Assembly (NCBI GenBank): GCA_014529385.2
Contig: CM043947.1
Coordinates: 115,957,587 to 116,021,586, forward strand
From: Adiantum capillus-veneris
Taxonomy: Eukaryota > Streptophyta > Polypodiopsida > Polypodiales > Pteridaceae
Direction of reading: 5' to 3'
DNA: 64,000 bases
Positions 45,585-58,590 of this stretch are shown piece after piece (positions within the stretch are counted from its first letter, which is position 1; each line of letters opens with the position of its first letter). The position numbers and the translations under genes were made by a program. The notes below the pieces were generated by a model, which made no database searches, was not told where the DNA came from, and saw only the letters and a list, made by a program, of their open reading frames with translations.

Positions 45585-46913
45585 GTTACTAACTCACTAC
45601 GTGAGAAAGTAATGTATGAATCTCATGCTCCACCTTATGCGGGGCATAGAGGGATTCAGTCTACCTTAAAGGGAATTGAAACATATTTCTATTGGCCTAC
45701 CATGAAAGTGAACATACAAGAGTATGTTTCCAAATGTGTGGTATGCCAAAAGACAAAATTTGATAAAGGGAAGCAAGTTGGATTGCTTCAACCCTTGCCA
45801 ATCCCTAATTCACCATGGGAGAGCATATCCATGGATTTTATCTTTGGATTGCCTAAGTCTATCCATGGGAATATGGGAATATGGACGATAGTAGATAGGT
45901 TTAGTAAACAAGCTCATTTTATACCTGTCAAAAAGACTATCAAAGCCCATCAAATGGCAACCCTCTTCATTTCACAAATTTTCAAGTACCATGGCTTTCC
46001 AATGTCCATAGTGTTGGATAGAGATCCTAGAATGACCAGTAATTTCTGGAAGGGTCTCTTTGAGAACTTAGGCACAAGGCTAAACTTCTCTTCGGCCTAT
46101 CATCCACAAACGGATGGCCAAAGTGAAATAGCTAACCTAACCATTCTCAATCTACTAAAAGCCTATGTAACGGAAGTAGATCAAAGATCCCAATGGGAGA
46201 AGTACTTACCCTTAGTGGAGTATGCTTACAATAACACTGTACATACTTCCACGAGAAAAGCACCTTTCGAGGTAATTGAGGGAAGATAAAAAAGTCCCTT
46301 GCTACTTAAGGTACATGGGAAGATCTTCGCTGCAGATGAGTATAGTCGAGACCTACAAGAATCTTTTAAAAAGATTAAGGGTGCTATCTCTATCTCACAG
46401 CAAAGGCAAAAGGCTGCTGCTGACAAGCACAGAAGAGCCCAAGCCTTTAAAGAAAACGATTGGGTCTTGTTAAAGTTTCCCAAGGCTCGATTAAGGCACA
46501 TGACGGGCAAGAATCCTACGGGCCACCAAAAGTACTATGCTAAACTAGCAAAAAGGTACTATGGTCCCTTTCAGATTCTTAGGCCAATCAATGAGATGGC
46601 CTATCAACTCAAGTTGCCCAATCATTGGCTCATACACAATGCTTTTCATGTGAGCCTATTAAAGCCTTACAAAGGAGAGCCACCTCAAGAACCAACTATT
46701 GAAGACCCACCGGAGATCGAGGACCAAGAAGAGGTGCTGCAGCTCAAGTCCATTCTCCGACATGAGGACAAGGTACTAAGAGGCGTTAACACTATCCGAC
46801 GATATCTTATTAAGTTTAAGAATTATCCTTTTGAAGATGCTAGATGGATGCAAGGCATACAATTAAAGGATAACCTAAACCTTGTCAATGCTTACAATGC
46901 TTCCCAAGAGTAA
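45585..46913 (+). pseudogene. pol: Chromovirus integrase with C-terminal chromodomain
   Basis: The HHCC module (HAPPYAGHRGIQST, CVVCQKTKF) is followed by the DDE core: SMDFIFGLPKS, IVLDRDPRMTSNFW and QTDGQSEIANL. A TAA at 46287 separates the C-terminal part, KYYGPF-like RYYGPFQILRPI and HNAFHVSLLKPY. The chromodomain (LRGVNTIRRYLIKFKNYPFE) is near 46775-46850. The domains place the element among plant chromoviruses. Confidence 0.9.
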
Positions 46914-47269
46914 GCAAATGTACAAAATGTTAAAAATGAACAAAGTTTTTGTCTTAAAAGACTCTCTTTTTCTTTATTTGTGCACAAAAATGAAGTAGTA
47001 TGCATGCTTAGATCAAGTTTGTGGAGACGACGTCTCCCAAACACCAAGTAGAGCTTGTCACTCTACTATGGAAGACTGATAGGACTGATGTGCAGACATG
47101 CTTGCGGCAGCCTCAGTCTCTCAAGCGCCAGATGGACTAGTCATCCATTATGGAATGATATCGTAGGGTAACATAGGGATCCTCTACCCGCTAAGAAAAG
47201 GACTCATGAATATGCTTTATCTTCTCTACACCATAGTCGAGGACGACAATGATTTCAAGAGAGAGGTAA

Positions 47270-48144
47270 TGTCATAATAATCAATATCTTATTCTCCTAA
47301 ATGATTTTCTCATATTAAACTGATCATTTAATGTGGGGAAGTGCCAGGGGAGAAAAAGCTAGAATATTGGTTAAGTTAGCAGACCGGCCACAGTAGGGAT
47401 CCAAAGGAGGGAAAATAGGGATCCAAAGGGGGGGCCATCTGCAAAAGAACCATGTGTAAACAATGGGCTAAAAAGACCCTAAGGTTCAGCCCATTAAACT
47501 TCCAAAATGCTAAGGTTCCAAAATTCAAAGGTTGTGTCCAAAGGTCAAACCTAGGGGAAATTGGATGCTTTGTGTGTGACTAAAAAAGTCTTTGCAATCC
47601 CTACATGGGAGGGGGCGAGCCCTAAAGGTAGGGGATGAGAGAGAAAGCCACACACACACACACACACAGGCTCCCTTTACACAAAGGGAATGAGGGACAC
47701 ATGTCAGCTCCCTAGGCCAGATGCCCACAAGGTGTGCCCAATTTCTATTGGATGACCCTTGAAGTGGACCAATGAGATTTAGACTAGAGTAAATCTAGTT
47801 TAATTAATTTAAAAACATTTAATAAAAGAAACCGATGAGAATTAAGTCTCCTAGAAGACTATTGGGCAGTCTCCCAAGGGGTCCAATGAGCATTCAGGAG
47901 CCTCATGGCTTGCCTGATTCCTATTGGCCAGGAGGCAAAGGGGTCCAATGAGAGTTTAGTTTAATTATTTAATTACCTAAAGCTCTCACAAAAGGGGAAA
48001 GAGGGACACATGTCAAAAGGCTATCACTTATGCTGCTTAATGGTGATTGGCTTGACTTGGGGAGAGCCAATGAGGCTGTAGCAAGAGTAAATAGCAAGAG
48101 GGCTCTCCCAAGAGAGAGAGGGGGCTGATTTTTGCAAGGCATTA

Positions 48145-48180
<36 letters not shown>

Positions 48181-48876
48181 GCTCATGTGTGAAGAAAGAG
48201 AAGACTATCTCTTCCCAAGCTTTAATGGAGAACTCATCACCTACTCCAAGCTTGTGAGATAGAAGCCTACATCAACACTCTCTTGGCATGTGGATGCAAA
48301 TTCAGCCAAGAGCCAAGCTTCAATGCATGCTCATCTCCTCTACCAAGCTAATTACTAAGCTAAGCTATGCTAATATGAGTGATTATGTGAGGAGATGTAC
48401 ATCTTTCTTGTAAGATACTCCTTCTTCCTCTCAATCTACTCTCATACCCTGCTTGATCTCACCATCTTCGAAGGTGTGTGAGGTCTTGGGTCTGAGAACG
48501 AGGATAATTCAAGTTGTGTTTATTAAGTGTTTTGCTTAGTGCATGAAGTTTCCATCTTCATTGCACTAGCTAGTGTTGAAGGAACACAAAGAATTGTATT
48601 GTACAATGTCTCTCTTGACGGGAGAAACCATAATACAAAGCCTTTTGGAGGGGGGACCGGCTCCATGCAAATCTGGTCCTCAACTGTTGTCAATAGCTTA
48701 ATTTCTCTCTCTTTTGAAAGTATTGTTGATGCTATCTAACTAGGTGTTACGCTTTTTGTTGCTCTCTCCACCCAAGCACTCTTGTAATTCTCATTAGGAA
48801 TCTATTCTAATGAAATGCCCACTATGTTCATGCTAATTTCCACTGCACATAAGTTATTAGGCCATTAAATGTTACA
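47270..48876 (+). repeat. 3' LTR of the full-length chromovirus (1,607 bp)
   Basis: It begins TGTCATAATAATC after AAGAGAGAGGTAA and ends GTTACA before GGTGA. It differs from the 5' copy by scattered substitutions, a small insertion near 48780 and the length of the CA run at 48146-48179. Confidence 0.95.
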
Positions 48877-48881
48877 GGTGA

Positions 48882-50040
48882 AATCAATCAAGCAAATCCC
48901 TCAAAAAGAAAAAAATAGATCGAAGGCTACGAAGCGTCATATTCGATATACAAGGTCAAACTGACTCCAAATAATCCGGAGTTGGATGAGCGGCTTCATT
49001 ACTATGTTGCGGACAAGTCCAAAGCCTCAAAATTGACTGACCAACTCAACAGGCAGTGTAGTCACAGAAATCGATGATTTTAGAGTCGACAAAGCACCAA
49101 GTGATGCCGGGAAGACCAAATTTGACCAAATTCAATTTAGGATTTGTTTTATGTGTGTAGAATGTGTTTATGTCAAAATTTGTAAGTTATGCAAAAAAAT
49201 TATGACTGTTGTAAATAATCACGATTATTTACTTTTGCACCATTTTTGCTTGGAAATTGTATCATCACCTCACCTATCATGTGTACACACCTATTATGCC
49301 AAAAGTCAAGTATGAGCCAAAATGAGCACCTATAACTTGGAAAATTGCCAAAAAATGCAAAGAAGTCTTTGCAAGCCAATTTTTGGGTTATGGACCACAT
49401 TTCTTGATTCAAATTACCTCATATCTCATACAAAAAGTCTATACAATGCCTAGAACCAATTTCTACCAAAAAATGTTGATTTTGGTAGAAAAGTTAATAA
49501 TCAGGATTATTTACTTTATAGCCAAAATGGGAGAATTTTGTTATTTTGCCATCATACATCCAAAGTAAATGATGTGTTTAGCCCACTAGCCAAGTTTGAA
49601 CCAATTTGGAGCTCAAAATCTCAAATTTCCATTATATCTACTATTTCAGAGACCTAAAGCCAAAAAATCTGGTACCATTTTCACCCTATGCATCCAAATG
49701 AGCCCATATTTCACTCAGAGTATGTATTTGGTATATACTTCAAACTTGTGATGCCAAGTTTGTGAAATGTTGAAAAAAGAAACTCAACTATAAATAATCA
49801 CGATTATTTACTTTGGTTGCAAAAATTTGTTTGGATTTTACAATTTTGTTCTTTGCCTGTTTTTATGCATCTATGCTTGTTCAAAAATTGATTTGAAGCA
49901 AATTGGACCAAAATTGTTTGCATTTCAGACTAAAAGACATTTCAGAGAAAAATCCGACAAATCTGCTAACTTTGACACTCTATTCACTAAACAGGAGCGA
50001 TGCAAGCAACAGAGAGGGCCAAGAAGCAGCTCAGCTAGAA
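48882..50040 (+). other. Leader-like region with a second palindrome array
   Basis: Three AATAATCNNGATTATT palindromes lie at 49214, 49496 and 49793, spaced 282 and 297 bp, as in 21.7-22.7 kb. There is no protein. It continues the sequence interrupted by the chromovirus and probably represents the leader of another Tat-like element. Confidence 0.6.
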
Positions 50041-50042
50041 AA

Positions 50043-50276
50043 AAAAGTTACAGGAGCTGTCCCCATACCAATTGGATCCAAATTCAGTCAAAGACGCCAA
50101 GGCAGCCTATCTTTCCAAAGAGCAGCTAGAAGAGAATCACACCACAGTATTCACTGGCAAAGTTACAGGAGCTGTCCGCATACCAATTCGATCCAAATTC
50201 AGTCAAAGCCGCCAAGGCAGCCTATCTTTCCAAAGAACAGCTAGAAGAGAATCACACCACAGTATTCATTGGCAGA
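50043..50276 (+). repeat. 115-bp tandem duplication
   Basis: GTTACAGGAGCTGTCC and the following ~100 bases occur at 50047 and 50162, nearly identical. It lies just upstream of the gag-like region. Confidence 0.9.
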
Positions 50277-51880
50277 TTGAAGAGTGAGGAGGGACATCAG
50301 ATAAGTTGCAAATCCTACCAAAAGAAGTGTATGATATCGCCGCAAAGCCTGAGACCAAAGAAGCCAACCGCAGGCTAGGACTCTGAGATTTCTATGAACA
50401 GGAGCCATGCGGAGTGGATTTCCAAAAAGCTTACGAGATTTTGTCACTATTAAAGAAGATGGAATTGCCCAGATTTCTGACTTGCAGGGAAATAAAGTCG
50501 AAGTGGTAATAACCATGGAGATAGTGGAAGAAGCACTCAGACTGCCCACATAAGGAATGACGATGAGGGCAAGGGACAGGAAAACGACATGTAATTTCAC
50601 CTAAGAAACCACTGAGCCACCTTTGCAGATCTAATTCACAAGCAGGAGAAAGAGCCAGCCAGGTTATACCACCAACACTTCCACTTCCTCGCTAAAAGGC
50701 CACCAAGGTATACCACGCCAAATCATACGTTTGTCACCACTTTTACACAAGTCCTCAAGTCAACAACCAGGCAACCGGTGGACCACGCACAATACGTCTT
50801 AACCACTCTAAAAGGCAAAAAGAAAGAAAGAAAGATCACTTACCTGGGTGCACCAGAAGTCTTGACAAGGATTGCGTACCATGCCATCAGCACAATCGAC
50901 AAACTACCACCAGCCCCAGACCAAAAGATGTGGGTACTGGCAGCACAACCATCTCCTCGAGCTACAAGATCAGCCAAGAGATCCTACATATCTAATGAAG
51001 AGTCGGCTGAAAGATTGCTAGAAAGAAGCAACAGCGACAACTCAGATAATGAAGAAAGGAGAGCACCAAGAGGGAAGATGAAGAGAAAAGCCATGGACGC
51101 ACACCAAGAAGAGCCCGTGCAAAAGCAAGCCGATTTTGAAAGAGAAAAACATGCCTACGAGCACAATCGACAAGCACAATGAAAGGACCCAGAAAAATGG
51201 GTACCTAGTGGACTTAAGGGCTCAAGGATAAAGCATCACACCAGAAAATAAGCTGAAGATTAAACAGAGTCCTTGGAAAAAGTGTATCAAGAAGCAGAAG
51301 CCCTGAAAGTTGAAGGAAGCCCAAGAAGAGGCAATGAAAGCAAAAGAAGCGGAGGACTAGAGACAAGACAAGGAAACGGCAAGGGAAGAGGCACAACACG
51401 ACCAAGGTCACGAGTCTCTCCGACCCACTTCACCGCCTACGGAATAACAAGAAAACCCTATTCCAAGCCCACAACCATCACTAGCAGAGAAAACCACAGA
51501 AGCTGAGTCCAGCAAAGAGACAGATTTTGAATCAAAAGAAGCAAAAGAATCCGCACAAGAGGCTACTGCTACACAATAGCAAAAAAAAGAGAAAGAAGCT
51601 GAGCCGAAACAAGAGAAAGTAGCCGAAGCTACACAAGAGCCTCAACCGCAAAAGACAGACGAATTTGCATAGTAAGAAACAAGTACTACACAAGAGGACA
51701 CAACAAAATCCGATCCGACACCTTCTTTCTCCACATAGCATGAAATGGCCGATGCATCCATAAAGCCTCAGGATGAAAAAGAAGAAGAAGGTCAACCACA
51801 ACCTCAAGGGCAAGAAAAACCAGCCACCACAACGCAGCAGAGAGAGACACAAGAAACTGCAGAAACATCAACCTAGCTAA
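50277..51880 (+). pseudogene. Decayed gag-like region of a Ty3-type element
   Basis: Fragments such as IKEDGIAQISDLQGNKVEV (about 50448-50505) and ITYLGAPEVLTRIAYHAIS (50838-50895) look like the N-terminal ORF of plant Tat-type elements. From 51000 to 51880 the sequence is Lys/Glu/Gln-rich and low in complexity, with many stops. Function is not assigned beyond a likely structural polyprotein. Confidence 0.45.
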
Positions 51881-51889
51881 CTCTGGTCT

Positions 51890-53480
51890 TATGAAGCTTG
51901 CCATCAGCTTCCATAAGCTGGTAACTCCCATTGGCATATTTTTTCCTGATGATGAAAGGGCCCTCCCATCGGAGTAAGAGCTTCTTATCTTTGCATGTGT
52001 CGAAGCGATTGTCATAGCAGGAGCACCAAGATTCCTTTCTTTAAATCTTTGCGCCAAAGATGCTAGTTGAAACTAAGCCATTTGTGCTCTACATGTGCCG
52101 CATAATAATTGATTGCTTCCTCTCTGTCCAGCTGTAGTCTTTCCAGGTTGAGGATGTGATCTCTCAAATGCATGTTGGGCCGTTGAAGCTGGCTTGCCAT
52201 CACTCTTAGACTTTGTAGCTGCACCTCAATTGGCAATATTTCCTCCTTGCCAAATACCAAATGATATGGTGTGAACCCCAAAGATGTACAGAATGAGGTT
52301 ATGTAGGCCCACAAAGTTGGGAGTAGATACTTATCCCAATCTCCACGATGATTGTTAACCTGCTTGGTGATAATTTTACAAACCATTCCATTCACTTTCT
52401 TAACTAGGCCATTACATTGAGGGTAATATGGTGAGGAGTGCCTCCTTGTAATGCCAAGTTTTTGCATTAACTCTCCTACCAAGTCTACTCTAGAAACTAG
52501 CCCTCTATCAGAGATGATTTCTAATGGTGTGCCAAACCTATAGCATATGTGCTCATAGACAAACTTAGCTACCTCTACAATTGTGATCCTAGGTGTGGCT
52601 GTAGCTTCCGCCCATCTAGTCATATAGTCGACTCCCATGATGATGTAGAATTTCCTTGAGTTGGCCCTAGGCAATGGTCCTATGGTATCTATACCCCACT
52701 TTTCAAATGGTCCATATGAAAGGATAGGTGTTTGTGGTTCAGGCATGAGTGACCTGGTTCCGGTCTTTTAACACAACTTATATGTCTTACACTAGTGGTG
52801 TACATCACAATTGAGGCTAGGCCATACAAAACCAGCCTGCAAGATTTTCCTTCTTGCTATATCTAGGGAAAAATGACCACAACAAACACCATCATGACAA
52901 CTCGCAATTCCCCCTGTAATTTCATTAGAGAGAGGGACCTTCTTGAGTATTTGTTCCTTACCCTTACAATACAAACCGTCATTGATAAGTGGATACCTTG
53001 TGGCCTTTTGGGTGAGCCATTGCTTATGTCCTTTTGTTAAATCTAGTGGACATTCCCCTGTTTCCAAATAATACATGATGTCAGGTAAGGCTCACTACCT
53101 TGAAATAGAGGGAGGTTTAGCTTTATAGCCCCAACCACCACTTCCTGTAGTCTTTCGCTTGCTAGGGCATCCACTTCATGGTTTTGAGCCCTTCGGATGT
53201 GGTGTAATGGAACTTGTTCAAACTTACCCAACAAGGTTTTTACACAGCTTAAGTGAGTACTTAATCTAGGATTCTTGCATGTCCATACTTCCTTTACTTG
53301 CCTTACCTAAATGTGTTAATGCGTTTTTCCCCTTGTGAGATGCACCATTGTAAACCCTTTGTTAGTGCTGCATACTCAGCTTCATTGTTAGAATGTGATT
53401 CCAACAAATGGCCAAGCGAAAATACCTTGATACCTTTGTCATCAAATGTAAGGTCCCTCCCTAAACCCTAGAGCCATTCA
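51890..53480 (-). pseudogene. pol: Integrase and RNase H end of a minus-strand Ty3 element
   Basis: Read on the minus strand: an RNase H end (LHHIRRAQNHEVDALA) at 53234-53043; the zinc module (HDGVCCGHFSLDIARRK) at 53076-52792; and the integrase core at 52746-52063 with KWGIDTIGPLP, LEIISDRGLVS (second Asp) and PQCNGLVKKVNG where Glu is expected. The Glu is replaced by a Val/Lys context, so the core looks dead. It is the 3' part of the element whose gag starts at 62338; the two parts are separated by 53.5-58.6 kb. Confidence 0.8.
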
Positions 53481-53489
53481 GAAAAATTT

Positions 53490-53990
53490 TCAGCCTAGAA
53501 AGTAATTTAGAAAAAGCAAGACTGAGAAAGAAGTAATGCGGAAAATGAGACTTTACTCCATAATGAAAAGACAAGGATATTTTGGATAAGAAATTACGTC
53601 ATCCCCATATTTTTCCAAAAAGATTAAGATTATTTTTATACTTCTTCGTGAAGATCTGCGTGGGAACTGATCTTGATCGGGAGCTGGGAGAAAAAGGGAC
53701 TAACTTGATTGAAAGATAAAGTTAAGAGATAAGAACTAAGAAGAAAATTGGGGTCCAATAGGAATTAAGAAGAGAATTGGGGTCCAATAGCATTTGAGAA
53801 GAGAAATGGGTCCAATAGATTTGAGAAGAGAATTTGGGGTCCAATAGGAATTGAGAAGATAATTGGGGTCCAATACGAATTGAGAAGAGAATTCCACCAC
53901 CATTTCCTATATAAACACCCCCTCTCCTTTGTATTTTTACACACATATATTGCTAAGATACTTGCATTTTTCCCATGCTCAAAACTATGC
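53490..53990. promoter_or_regulatory. Promoter-like sequence with a short tandem array
   Basis: Five imperfect 30-35 bp units (TTGGGGTCCAATAGGAATT, GAGAAGAGAA) span 53749-53895. A TATA box CCTATATAAACACC lies at about 53907 with a pyrimidine-rich start region after it. It resembles an LTR promoter or a 5' flank. The downstream part (55332-55560, CT-rich) is displaced by the piggyBac-like copy. Confidence 0.45.
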
Positions 53991-53994
53991 TTAA

Positions 53995-55331
53995 CACTAG
54001 AATGGTAACCTAACAGGACATAAAAGTGTCCTTTCAGGGTTTTGGGAAAAATTTCTAAAACCAGAGTAGATCCACTCATTTTGAAAAATCCTTTCATGAG
54101 TTTATAGTTCAATAACTACTACATATGGAAAAAATGAGAAACTTGTAATTTTTCTCATCCCTTAGTCACTACAAGCCTCCAAAATTGATGGACTAGTGCA
54201 TTTTGCCCAAAACAGTAATTTCTTACGGTTGATTGCATATAAATAAGAGTGGAGATTTTTGTAGGACATGAGATAAAATGCCCCGTTAACTTCAATGGTT
54301 TGGTGACCAGAACATATGGTTGCTTTTACCTCACTAATTTGTTTTTGGGCAAAAAAAAAAGGTACAAAAAAGTTGCATTTTTGCCATTCTGCAGACCTAT
54401 CATCAAAGTTTCTATAGTCACGCTCAATACAGATACTATATACATGTTTTCTTAGTTCCCTTTGGGCCTCTAGATTCCAAAGGAGACATGGAGCATGTCA
54501 AAAGGATAATGGATCTCTTACAATTGGAACCTTGGGGGCAATGATAAAGTGCTAAATACAGCAAACATGAAAAAATTGGGTTTAGCATTATGACCTATAG
54601 AAACCCATAGAAACTACTCAATATCTAGCCAAGTTTGTAGTCTATAATTAGATATGGTCACTATCTACAAAATACACACAATTGGCCTAAGAAACTAGCA
54701 ATATTGAGAAAGTTATAATTGCTACTCTAAAATGTATCGTATTCTTCAGCAATCAAAAAACTCAACCATCATCATATACTATGCTATATAGCATATTAAG
54801 TCCCCCAAAACTCAAGGAAGATTAGCTTTATGTCATACATTACACTTACACAATCAAAATTGAATTTGAATATCAATAAAGCCACCAAAAAAATCATAAA
54901 AGTGCTAATTTTGGCCAAAAAACAGGATTATGCAATTCTTGTAAATTGGTCATAACTTTCAATTTTAACACTTAGCTCTCCTTACAAGCATGAAAACATG
55001 TTGAGAACTATGAAGGCCAAACCTCTAGCCATCTAAACCTCAAAAACATGAATTTTAGAGTGGTATAGTTGCCAAAAATTGAAAAAAGCCAAAAATAGGA
55101 CTCGTTTTTTCACACAGTTTAGGTTCAAAAATGTTGTGCAAGAGTAAAGTTACTGGTGAGATCTATACTCAGAAAAAAAGCTAAGTTTTTTTCAGCTCAT
55201 AAGGCAACTTTGTGGATATATAGCACCTAGAAATTCATTTTCATACTCTTCAAATAATTCAAGCAAAATGGTCACTTAACAGGACACAAAAGTGTCCAAG
55301 GACATAAAAGTGTATTGTTACCATTCTAGTG
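53995..55331 (-). mobile_element. Non-autonomous piggyBac-like element, copy B (1,337 bp)
   Basis: It is the inverted homologue of 4767-6100, with ends CACTAGAATGGTAAC and the same subterminal GGACATAAAAGTGTCC units. The left flank is TTAA (53991-53994) and the right flank TTGA, a one-base decay of TTAA. It encodes no protein. Confidence 0.88.
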
Positions 55332-55559
55332 TTGAGTAAATCAAGGTTTTCATTAAACCATGCTCTTTCTCTCTCCCTCTCTTGAAGGCCAACCCCTTGA
55401 GGGTTTTGTGAAGAAGCTCATCTCTCCTTCCTCTTCACCATAAATCCCTTTCCTTCCTCCTTGAGCCTCACATCTCTTCAAGAAGAAGCTCAACCCCACT
55501 TCCCTCTTGTTTAGAGGAGGTAATCTTCATTTCTAGTAGGATTAATTGATCCATGTGTT

Positions 55560-56712
55560 TTAATACTAGGAAGGTTTATGTGCATCATTTTAGGTTTAAG
55601 CTTTAATGCTAACTTTGGAATTAGGGTTAAGTATTAATGATAGCTATGCATCATTAAGTTAAGTTTCAAAGGTAGATTTGCACTGTTAAGCTAAGCATTA
55701 ATGGTAACTTTTCACTTATGTGTAAGCTTTACTGACTACCTTGTATTTTTAGGTTTAATCTTTAATGGAAACCTTGCAATTAGGGTCAAGTGATAAGAGT
55801 ATCTATACATCATTAAGTTAAGTTTCAAAGGTATATTTGCACTTTTAAGCTAAGCATTAATGGTAACTTTGCACTTAGGTGTAAGCTTTAGTGACCACCT
55901 TGTATTTTTAGGTTTAAGCTTTAATGGAAACATTTCAATTAGGGCCAAGTGATAAGAGTATCTATGTATCATAAAGTTAAATTTCAAAGGTAGATTTACT
56001 CTCGTAAGCTAAGCTTTAATGGTAACTTTGCACTTATGTGTAAGTTTTAGTGATTACCTTGTATTTTTAGGTTTTAAGATTTAATGGAAACCTTGCAATT
56101 AGGGTCAAGTGATAAGAGTATCTATGCATCATAAAGTTAAGCTTCAAAGGTAGATTTACTCTCGTAAGCTAAGCTTTAATGGTAACTTTGCACCTAGGTG
56201 TAAGATTTAGTGACTACCTTACATTTTTAGGTTTAAGCTTTAATGTAAACCTAGCAATTAGGTTAAGTGCTAAGAGTATCTATACAACATTAAGTTAAGT
56301 TTCAAAGATAGATTTTTACTCTTAAGCTAAGCATTAATGGTAACTTTGCACTTAGGTGTAAGCTTTAGTGACTACCTTGCATTTTTAGGTTTAAGCTTTA
56401 ATGGAAACCTTGCAATTAGGACCAAGTGATAAGAGTATCTATGCATCATAAAGTTAAGCTTCAAAGGTAGATTTTCTCTTGTAAGCTAAGCTTTAATGGT
56501 AACTTTACACTTAGGTGTAATCTTTAGTGACTACCTTGCAATGTTAGGTTTAAACTTTAATGGAAACCTCGCAATTAGGTTAAGTGCTAAGAGTATCTAT
56601 ACATCATTAAGTTAAGTTTCAAAGGTAGATTTTCACTCTTAAGATAAACATTAATGGTAACTTTGCACTTAGGTGTAAGTTTTAGTGACTACCTTGTATT
56701 TTAGGTTTAAGC
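55560..56712. repeat. ~159-bp tandem array, about seven copies
   Basis: GGTTTAAGCTTTAATGGAAA-like phrases recur near 55595, 55752, 55911, 56071, 56231, 56389, 56548 and 56704, spaced 156-160 bp. Each unit also has TAAGTTAAGYTTCAAAGGTAG and GGTAACTTTGCACTTAGG. Copies are diverged by about a tenth. No coding potential is seen. Confidence 0.9.
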
Positions 56713-58590
56713 TATAATGGAAGCTCAAAAACTCATAAATTATAAGATGACCTTCTAGCTTCCTAAAATGGAAAGCTAGGTACCATGAGAAAAGAGTAGT
56801 TGTCTAAGCTTGATAGAAGTAATTTAATTTTTGGTATTGAAGAGTATTTCTAAAGTTTTCAATTTCAAGTTTGTTTGCAAATACGGGATGGAGGAGATAG
56901 GGGATAACTTCGCGGAATTGATCTCCGTGTTGTTTGAACCGAAACCTCTACAAGCTTCCATGGAGATGCCCCATGGATGGCAAAGGATTGCAAAAACCTG
57001 GGAATCGACAAAACGGAAATTGAACTTAAAAAAAAGTTGGCATTTTTGAAGAGACATTAACCATCAAATGCCTAGGGCAAAAACTCGCTTGTATTTTCTA
57101 AATAAACTTGGTTGGTAGATAATTGATGAAAATAGGAATTAAGCTGGATAAATTAATGAACCTGAAAATTACCAACTAGGAGTTTAGAAAGGAATCTCGA
57201 GAGGTGATAGGGATAGCCCATTGCAAAATATAGATGTAATTAGGAGTTTTGAAGATTGTCTGGAAATGACCGGGAACCAAGATGGATCTTCTTGGGGTCA
57301 AATTTGATTGAAAGGTAAGCCCATTGAGAGGATTTTCTTGGGAACTTATCTGAGATTGGCCCTTTTCGCCTAGGGAAGAGTACTCGGCAAGTTGTTATAC
57401 CTAGGTCATTTATGCCCGAGGGATAAGGGATGAAAGGGTTTGTTTTATTTTTGCCCGGCCGGGTGAAGTACCTGCGGTATCTTATTGGAAATCAGCCATA
57501 ATCCGAGTATAGCCTAATGTCAATAGTTGGATGAGAAGGTTATACTCAGGGATGATGATGTGAATTTAATTAAGGAAATTTGTTCGACTTGGTTGCTTAA
57601 AAAGAAACTGGAAAGGCTAGGAATATAGGGGCTATCCTGTGCATCTGTCACTAGATGGTGCTATACCTCTCGAAATAAAATGCTTAGGAAGGAATGATTA
57701 AATTACTTGATGAGCCTTTGCCAAACACTTAATTCTGGGAAATATTGTGAAGGTGATGCCATTTTGATGGCTTGTAATCGATTATCTTGGCCTGAATGGG
57801 GAAGCAAGATGAATTAGTTGAAACTAAATGTGTTGCATGATTAGTAATAAAACTAGCTACAAGCTAATTATAGTAGATAAAGGAAAGAAAATGAATGAAA
57901 ATTTTCTAAATAAAGATCTGGTAGAAACAACCAGACGAATTTCCCTGAACGAGGGTATGCAACAGATTGCATGCTGCTTGTTGTTTGATGATGTCCGATA
58001 AACGACTGTCTTCTTGATTTTGTAGTAGTTAAGTACTACCTCGGGAAGGGATTTTCATGAAATGGTTCGGTGGGTGGGCGGATTCGGAGAGTCAGATGAC
58101 CGGATGTTGATTTAAATTTTTTATGTTAAACGCTAGGACTACGTGAAATAAAAATGGGTAATCGAGGACGAGCGAGACCAGGTAGGATTGCAAGATCGCT
58201 CTTCTTAGGGGAAAGTGATAACTGCCATGCCTGATTGTCAGGAAAAAGGGGTTATCGCCATGAACCAAGGGAGAACAAGAAAGCAAGAGCAAATCCTCAA
58301 GTTAAAGATAAAGAGAATCAAGACTAAGGACCACGATTTTGGGTGCGGAAAGATATCAAGGACAGATTGATTATGAGAAGCGGATAGAATTATTGAATGA
58401 AGGGATGTACCCCCTTGGGTTGGCATTCAAGATAGGCTGGAGTCCTTTCTCAATGTCGGTCCCAAGTGGGAGGGATACCTGTAGATAGATCTACGTCACT
58501 CCCTGGAACAGTCTGGAGGACTGAGGGAGGTGAGTAGGGTTGAGTCTGGGTATGGCCCTCACATCAAAGACCACTATGCCTACAGCTGCT
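56713..58590. other. Gene-free segment
   Basis: I see no supported gene. The tract is mixed in composition, with a short open stretch at 56831-57049 that lacks any recognisable motif. It separates the two halves of the minus-strand Ty3 element. Confidence 0.4.

Larger units (their letters stand above)
40013..48876 (+). mobile_element. Full-length chromovirus LTR retrotransposon (8,864 bp)
   Basis: Both LTRs start TGTCATAATAATC and end GTTACA. A perfect target duplication GGTGA lies at 40008-40012 and 48877-48881. The initiator-Met tRNA primer site TGGTATCAGAGC is at 41607. Domain order is gag, CCHC, protease, reverse transcriptase, RNase H, integrase and chromodomain. The coding region holds about six in-frame stops plus a gag frameshift. 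Confidence 0.96.

Noticed and set aside
50778-51182. Independent host gene encoding a 134-residue Lys/Glu-rich protein
   Set aside because: It is embedded in decayed gag-like sequence with neighbouring fragments in other frames; composition is low-complexity.
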